A stretch of 47,856 bases of DNA, taken from positions 1 to 47,856 of the forward strand of contig CANGTU010000024.1 of NCBI GenBank assembly GCA_947456965.1, read 5' to 3'. Under the pieces are notes generated by a model, which worked only from the letters and a program-made list of their open reading frames with translations, was not told the DNA's origin and ran no database searches. Both the position numbers and the translations under genes were made by a program. Within the stretch, counting starts at the first letter, position 1. Every line of letters starts with the position of its first letter. Source of the DNA: Flavobacteriales bacterium. Lineage in GTDB: Bacteria; Bacteroidota; Bacteroidia; Flavobacteriales_D; Sanyastnellaceae. Positions 43,901 through 47,856 of this stretch are shown one piece after another.

Positions 43901-44422
43901 CAGGCCTTTTTTATCCAGTTGAGCGATCAGCCACCAGACTGACTCGATGTATCGGTTATCGCAGGTCACGTAGGGATCTGACATATCCACCCAGTATCCC
44001 ATCTGGCGGGTAAGCTCTTCCCAGAGGTCTGTGTACTTCATCACCTCCCGGCGGCAAGCCAGATTATAGTCGGCCACGGAGATTGCGGTTCCTATGTCTT
44101 CCTTCCGGATGCCGAGCGTTTTTTCCACGGCCAGTTCGATGGGCAGGCCGTGAGTATCCCATCCTGCCTTGCGGTGAACCTGTTTTCCGAGCAGAGTCTG
44201 GTATCGGCAGAAGATATCCTTGATGGTGCGTGCCATCACGTGGTGGATACCCGGTTTCCCGTTGGCGGAGGGTGGGCCTTCATAGAAGACGAATGACGGG
44301 CTGCCGGAACGTTCGCTGATACTTCGCGAGAAGATGTCATGCTTCGCCCATCGCTCCAGAACTTCCTGGTGAATAGCCGGAAGGTCCAGTTGCCTAAATT
44401 TCTCGCTATACGTGGGGTTCAT
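40976..44422 (-). CDS. ileS: Isoleucyl-tRNA synthetase, long type
   Basis: IleRS charges tRNA-Ile and edits valine. The 1148-residue protein is of the longer, eukaryote-like type common in Bacteroidota. The HIGH-equivalent is in [20 protein letters not shown] near residue 50. The KMSKS motif is [30 protein letters not shown] marks the editing domain, and [20 protein letters not shown] the catalytic core. The C-terminal part has [20 protein letters not shown], the usual anticodon-binding end. It is the first gene of a minus-strand operon with dksA-like and lspA. Confidence 0.96.
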   Translation of the reverse strand: [1148 protein letters not shown]

Positions 44423-44714
44423 ACCGGTCCGGAATAATTGGACGCGCGAAGATAGAAAAGGATAAGGGGCCTGACGGATGACCTATTCATCTGCAATCCA
44501 GCGCATTAATTCTGGAGCGTGAATTAACATACCGCTCTGCAAAACATCATATCCCCTTCCATTAAACCCGGTGGGCTCATGATTTCCTTTACACCATCCC
44601 TCGGAAAAGCCACTCCGTTGGCCCTGCTGCCTTTCACCATTGGTATCCAAAACCCTGCAGGGCCTGACTGGACGGTAGTTCTGTGGTGAATAACTAAGAC
44701 CAACGTCGCCCTCT
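44423..44714. other. Intergenic region upstream of ileS
   Basis: These 292 bases contain no convincing gene. A TATCTTCG box on the minus strand (44447-44454) is 24 nt before the ileS start and may be its -7 element, but no TTG partner is seen. A 10-bp palindrome, CCCTGCAGGG, lies at 44653-44662. Nothing else is evident. Confidence 0.45.
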
Positions 44715-45284
44715 ATGTCATCATTCTACGCCTGTAGAATTTTCTTCCTGTCAGGCCTGACCGTACTTCTGGTCCTGTTTGTCCACCTCCATACCGCGCT
44801 GCGCCGCAGCCCGTCAGGAACCGGTGTCCAGTCCAGGCACTTATCGCACTGCTTGGAGATTCAGTCCGGTACCTCACAAGCCGGTTGTTTTACAGGGTCC
44901 ATTTCCCGGCCGGTCCTTTATGCCTATATATATAGTCCATTCGAGCCAGCCGCTGTGACGGCAGGTTGGGGAATTTCCGAATCGCGACTCGTACGGAACG
45001 AGAATGCGGAAAATCAGGATAAAGTGCAACCCTTGAAGCACAATCATCCGTATAAAGCGACGGGCCAATCGGAATTTGCGAGCGCCATTAATCCCATCAT
45101 ATCAGATGTGAAGGGCTTTGGCATTGCACCTCCACCCGGCACGGCAGGAGTTACAGGCTCTGCCGAAGCAGACTATAACCAAATGACGAAGACCTTGACC
45201 ATCCTTCGCCCTGAGCGCGATGTCATGATATTCTGTTTCCTTATGAATTCCGGGACGTCTCCGGTCCAATCCGAACGCGCATGA
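44715..45284 (+). CDS. Doubtful ORF with N-terminal hydrophobic segment
   Basis: I do not recognise this 189-residue product. It starts with a possible signal or anchor, FFLSGLTVLLVLFVHLHTAL (residues 10-29), and then has no visible domain. It may be real because its stop overlaps the candidate start of the large repeat protein by ATGA, the linkage common between operon genes here, and because its codons are not wildly different. It may equally be chance. If not coding, the stretch is an 860-bp leader between ileS and the repeat protein. Confidence 0.35.
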   Translation: MSSFYACRIFFLSGLTVLLVLFVHLHTALRRSPSGTGVQSRHLSHCLEIQSGTSQAGCFTGSISRPVLYAYIYSPFEPAAVTAGWGISESRLVRNENAENQDKVQPLKHNHPYKATGQSEFASAINPIISDVKGFGIAPPPGTAGVTGSAEADYNQMTKTLTILRPERDVMIFCFLMNSGTSPVQSERA

Positions 45285-47856
45285 AGACCGGCCGCCGCAT
45301 CTTACCTCCTTTCATCGACATGCAAAGAACCAGCCCAATGGTAAATCCGTTGACGATTCTCCTGACCCGCTCCAACCTGCTTGCAGCGCTGCTCATCACC
45401 ATTTCCACGCTCATGCCGGGATTGACCTTCGGGCAAATCACGCTGGACAACCTCGGGCTTTCGGCGAGTGAACCAGCTGAGGTGGCCTTCTCCCTGAGGA
45501 AGATGAGTACGGTGTACACCGGCCCGGCCATTCAGGTGCGGAGGAGCAGTGACAATGCCACGCAAAACATAGGCTTCACTGCGGGCGGCGATCTCGATCA
45601 GGCCGCGCTTCTTGCCTTTGTAGGAAGTGGTAATGGATTCGTTTCCATCTGGTATGACCAGAGTGGCAATGGCCGCGATGTTACCGCAGCCATTGCGAAC
45701 CAGCCACAGATAGTGCAGTCAGGTGTTGTGCTGACCAACAGCACCGGTAAGGCAAGAGTTCTTTTCAATGGTACTACAGCATATCTCACCAATACCACAT
45801 ATGTTCCAACCACGCAGCCGATAGCCTTATCAGCCGTGTGGCAGTTCAATTCCCTCACTTCACCCGGGGCAGAAATCTGCGGATGGGGAGCTAACTCCGG
45901 AGCTGGCAGTCGTTTTGGCGCATGGATTCACCGGGTGAGTAATACACAGGGAAACTTTGGAATAGAATATCAGGGAGCTGGATTGGTCGGCCAGAGCGTC
46001 ATAGCCAATGCCTGGTACATTAGCACACAGGTACTCCCCACCGCAAGCACATCCAGTTTGACGCAGCGTTTGAATGGTACACCTGAAACGCTTACTCAAC
46101 TTGGCTCTCCTGGAACCTTCAACATCACTGCTGCCAGCAGTGAATTTGCCATAGGGACAATACCGATTGCCCGCTCCCAGGGGTTGAACGGAAGCATTCA
46201 GGAAATTGTCCTGTTTGCATCCACGCTGAGCACACCGCTGCTGCAGACCATTGAGAACAATCAGACCTGTTATTACTCCACAGTCCCGGCCATCACCTTC
46301 AACACTAACATTGGCGTACCGATAGGGGCTACATCCGCGACCATCAACTACACCAACCCTTTATTCAGTCCCAACACCTACAGTATCTCTTGGAGTGCAG
46401 CAGCCCTTGCCGCCGGTTTCACCGACATTACGGGGGCTGCGCTGCCTGCCGGCAGTATCAGCCTCAGTGTTCCCGCCTCGTTGCCCGGAGGCACCCCTTA
46501 TACGGGAACACTAACCGTCATGAATATGAGCGGTTGCGCCGGGGTAGGCGTGCCGCAGCCCTTCAGCGTATCCATATTGAATCCGATTCTGGGGACCACA
46601 CAATTGGCGGAAGCAGCCTATTCAGTGCGAAGACTTTCCCCTTCCTACACTGGCAATGCAATCCGGGTTCGGAGAAGCAGTGATAATGCGACTCAGGACA
46701 TTGGGTTCACCGCTTCGGGCGATCTGAATGAGACAGCTCTGCTGGCCTTTGTGGGCACAGGCAATGGATTCATCACAACCTGGTATGACCAAAGCGGTTA
46801 TGGCAGAGATGTGGTTCAGGCCACTCCGTCCAATCAGCCGCGCATCGTCAATGCAGGTGTCGTACAGATACAGAATAGCCGGCCTGCGCTTTTTCTGAAT
46901 GGTACCAGTTCCTTTCTCACTCAGGCCACGACAACAGTGTCGAACCCCTATACGGCCAATGTCGTTGCTGCACGAACGGCTTCCAGTACGGGATACCAGC
47001 GCCTTGTCAATTTCGGAGCCACGTCTGATGGCTTTGGCTTCATTGGAACCCTCAACGGCAACTTCGCCACATTTGTCGGGGCCGGTGGTACTTTTAATGA
47101 CATCAACGCAAACACGCCCAATACCCCGGTTGGTGCGAGCTCAACGGTCTTGAGTATGACGGTCAATGCTGGAAGCACGGGGTTAGTACCTTATCTGAAT
47201 GGCACTGCCATTGGCACCAAGAACGGAACGGTCAACACATCCACCGGCTTCCAGATTGGTTCGCCTTACGCCGGCAACCTCAGTCAGTTGTGGACCGGCA
47301 ACATCCAGGAGTTTACGCTCTTTGCGACCTCTCTCCCGACGTCAGATCGCCAGGCCATTGAGAACAATCAGCAGTGCTACTATTCCGTATTGCCCTCGCT
47401 CAATGTCTTCGAGATACCCGGAGTTCCTGCTAATGCGCCTGCAGCAACGCTCGAGTATACTTCCTTGAGCAGTGGCGTCACCAGCTACAGCATAACCTGG
47501 AGCGCGGCTGCACTGGCGGCCGGTTTCACCAATGTCGTGAACGCGCCCATCACTGCCAGTCCGATTGCGGTAACCTTGCCTGCTGTCACAGCGGCCGGAG
47601 GAATGTTCACGGGGAACTTTACGGTGGCCAACAGTTGCGGGGTGACCAGCATCAACTACCCCATTTCCGTGAGGATTCTGCACCAGATATTGGGCACTAG
47701 TCAACTTGCGCAGACCGCCTATTCCATCAGGAGGTTATCACCTACCTATACAGGCAGTGCAATCCGCGTAAGAAGAAGCAGTGACAGTGCCAGTCAAGAC
47801 ATAGGATTCACGGCAGCAGGCGACCTTGATCAGGCTGCCTTGCTTGCATTTGTGGG
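45281..47856 (+). CDS. Large secreted tandem-repeat protein, 5' part (runs off window)
   Basis: The frame is open from ATG 45281 to the end of the window, 858 codons, with no stop. Starts at 45320 and 45338 are equally possible. A signal peptide is visible near NLLAALLITISTLMPGLTFG. Mature sequence is made of ~370-residue units. Each unit opens with a conserved module (AYSVRRLSPSYTGNAIRVRR, then AALLAFVGTGNGFITTWYDQ, SGYGRDV) that resembles the N-terminal part of the alpha-L-arabinofuranosidase B catalytic fold found in many Bacteroidota surface proteins. A lectin-like (LamG-like) region, an ENNQxCYYS boundary and an Ig-like segment (SISWSAAALAAGFTD) follow. It is probably an adhesin or T9SS cargo; the sorting tail lies beyond the window. 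Confidence 0.85.
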   Translation, partial: MKTGRRILPPFIDMQRTSPMVNPLTILLTRSNLLAALLITISTLMPGLTFGQITLDNLGLSASEPAEVAFSLRKMSTVYTGPAIQVRRSSDNATQNIGFTAGGDLDQAALLAFVGSGNGFVSIWYDQSGNGRDVTAAIANQPQIVQSGVVLTNSTGKARVLFNGTTAYLTNTTYVPTTQPIALSAVWQFNSLTSPGAEICGWGANSGAGSRFGAWIHRVSNTQGNFGIEYQGAGLVGQSVIANAWYISTQVLPTASTSSLTQRLNGTPETLTQLGSPGTFNITAASSEFAIGTIPIARSQGLNGSIQEIVLFASTLSTPLLQTIENNQTCYYSTVPAITFNTNIGVPIGATSATINYTNPLFSPNTYSISWSAAALAAGFTDITGAALPAGSISLSVPASLPGGTPYTGTLTVMNMSGCAGVGVPQPFSVSILNPILGTTQLAEAAYSVRRLSPSYTGNAIRVRRSSDNATQDIGFTASGDLNETALLAFVGTGNGFITTWYDQSGYGRDVVQATPSNQPRIVNAGVVQIQNSRPALFLNGTSSFLTQATTTVSNPYTANVVAARTASSTGYQRLVNFGATSDGFGFIGTLNGNFATFVGAGGTFNDINANTPNTPVGASSTVLSMTVNAGSTGLVPYLNGTAIGTKNGTVNTSTGFQIGSPYAGNLSQLWTGNIQEFTLFATSLPTSDRQAIENNQQCYYSVLPSLNVFEIPGVPANAPAATLEYTSLSSGVTSYSITWSAAALAAGFTNVVNAPITASPIAVTLPAVTAAGGMFTGNFTVANSCGVTSINYPISVRILHQILGTSQLAQTAYSIRRLSPTYTGSAIRVRRSSDSASQDIGFTAAGDLDQAALLAFV
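45485..46615 (+). repeat. Repeat unit 1 of the surface protein (1131 bp)
   Basis: Unit 1 starts at the codon for Ala in the AFSLRKMSTVYTG block. The conserved module contains RRSSDNATQNIGFTAGGDLD. It is less like units 2 and 3 in its first residues. The repeat stays in the same reading frame. Confidence 0.8.
46616..47716 (+). repeat. Repeat unit 2 of the surface protein (1101 bp)
   Basis: Unit 2 starts at AYSVRRLSPSYTG and shows RRSSDNATQDIGFTASGDLN. It matches unit 1 in order: opening module, lectin-like region, ENNQQCYYS boundary, and Ig-like block SITWSAAALAAGFTN. DNA identity is imperfect, so the copies are old. Confidence 0.82.
47717..47856 (+). repeat. Repeat unit 3 of the surface protein, beginning only
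   Basis: Unit 3 starts at AYSIRRLSPTYTG and has RRSSDSASQDIGFTAAGDLD before the window ends. This shows that the protein continues with at least a third unit. Confidence 0.8.

Noticed and set aside
44938-45000. AT-rich TATATATA stretch as a replication or attachment site
   Set aside because: A single short alternating run without flanking repeats, DnaA-box clusters or an integrase gene is not enough.

Overview
The window is a contiguous piece of a chromosome from a member of the Bacteroidota. Family-level evidence is the gene order lptE–(TPR protein)–secG–groES–groEL, the block α/β-hydrolase–pdxJ–CBS–nadK–DUF6089-like–uppS–bamA–ompH–ompH–murI, an ileS–dksA-like–lspA operon, a long IleRS, and a promoter before acpP of the Bacteroidota type (TTG, 19 nt, TACTTTTG). 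The order resembles Flavobacteriia and relatives, but the genus cannot be told from the sequence. Base composition is moderate-to-high GC and looks even across the window. No tRNA, rRNA, insertion sequence, integrase or CRISPR array was seen.

Layout. (1) 1–3.9 kb: end of lptE, a low-complexity TPR-like protein, secG, then groES–groEL between two clear terminators. (2) 3.96–6.4 kb: a TetR regulator with a palindrome upstream, a GatB/YqeY protein, a RimB-like retropepsin-fold protein and, converging on it with no gap, RimK. (3) 6.46–19.2 kb: one minus-strand run of eleven tightly packed genes for surface polysaccharide synthesis. It holds three GT4-like glycosyltransferases, AsnB, a sugar-nucleotide epimerase, a Wzy/ligase-like membrane protein, an acyltransferase 3, an aminotransferase/N-acetyltransferase/oxidoreductase trio resembling WbpE/WbpD/WbpB, and an unrecognised first gene. 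No flippase or initiating transferase is inside the window. (4) 19.4–25.9 kb: acpP–fabF–rnc, then kbl overlapping a DAO-family oxidoreductase, an orphan ORF, a PhyH-like dioxygenase and ferritin. (5) 26–30 kb: a compact signalling cassette of a YfiR-like (DUF4154) secreted protein, a secreted helical-repeat protein and a membrane HAMP–SpoIIE phosphatase, facing a double-domain universal stress protein. (6) 30.2–39.9 kb: vitamin B6, NADP, isoprenoid carrier, outer-membrane assembly and peptidoglycan genes. (7) 39.9–44.4 kb: lspA, a DksA/TraR-like gene and ileS on the minus strand. (8) 44.7–47.9 kb: a doubtful small ORF overlapping the start of a large secreted repeat protein that runs off the end.

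Much of the window serves the cell envelope: LptE and BamA/OmpH assemble the outer membrane, SecG and LspA handle export and lipoproteins, UppS and MurI feed wall and polysaccharide synthesis, and the 12.7-kb cluster makes a surface glycan. The least explained parts are the YfiR–TPR–SpoIIE cassette, the first gene of the polysaccharide run, and the tandem-repeat surface protein at the right end.
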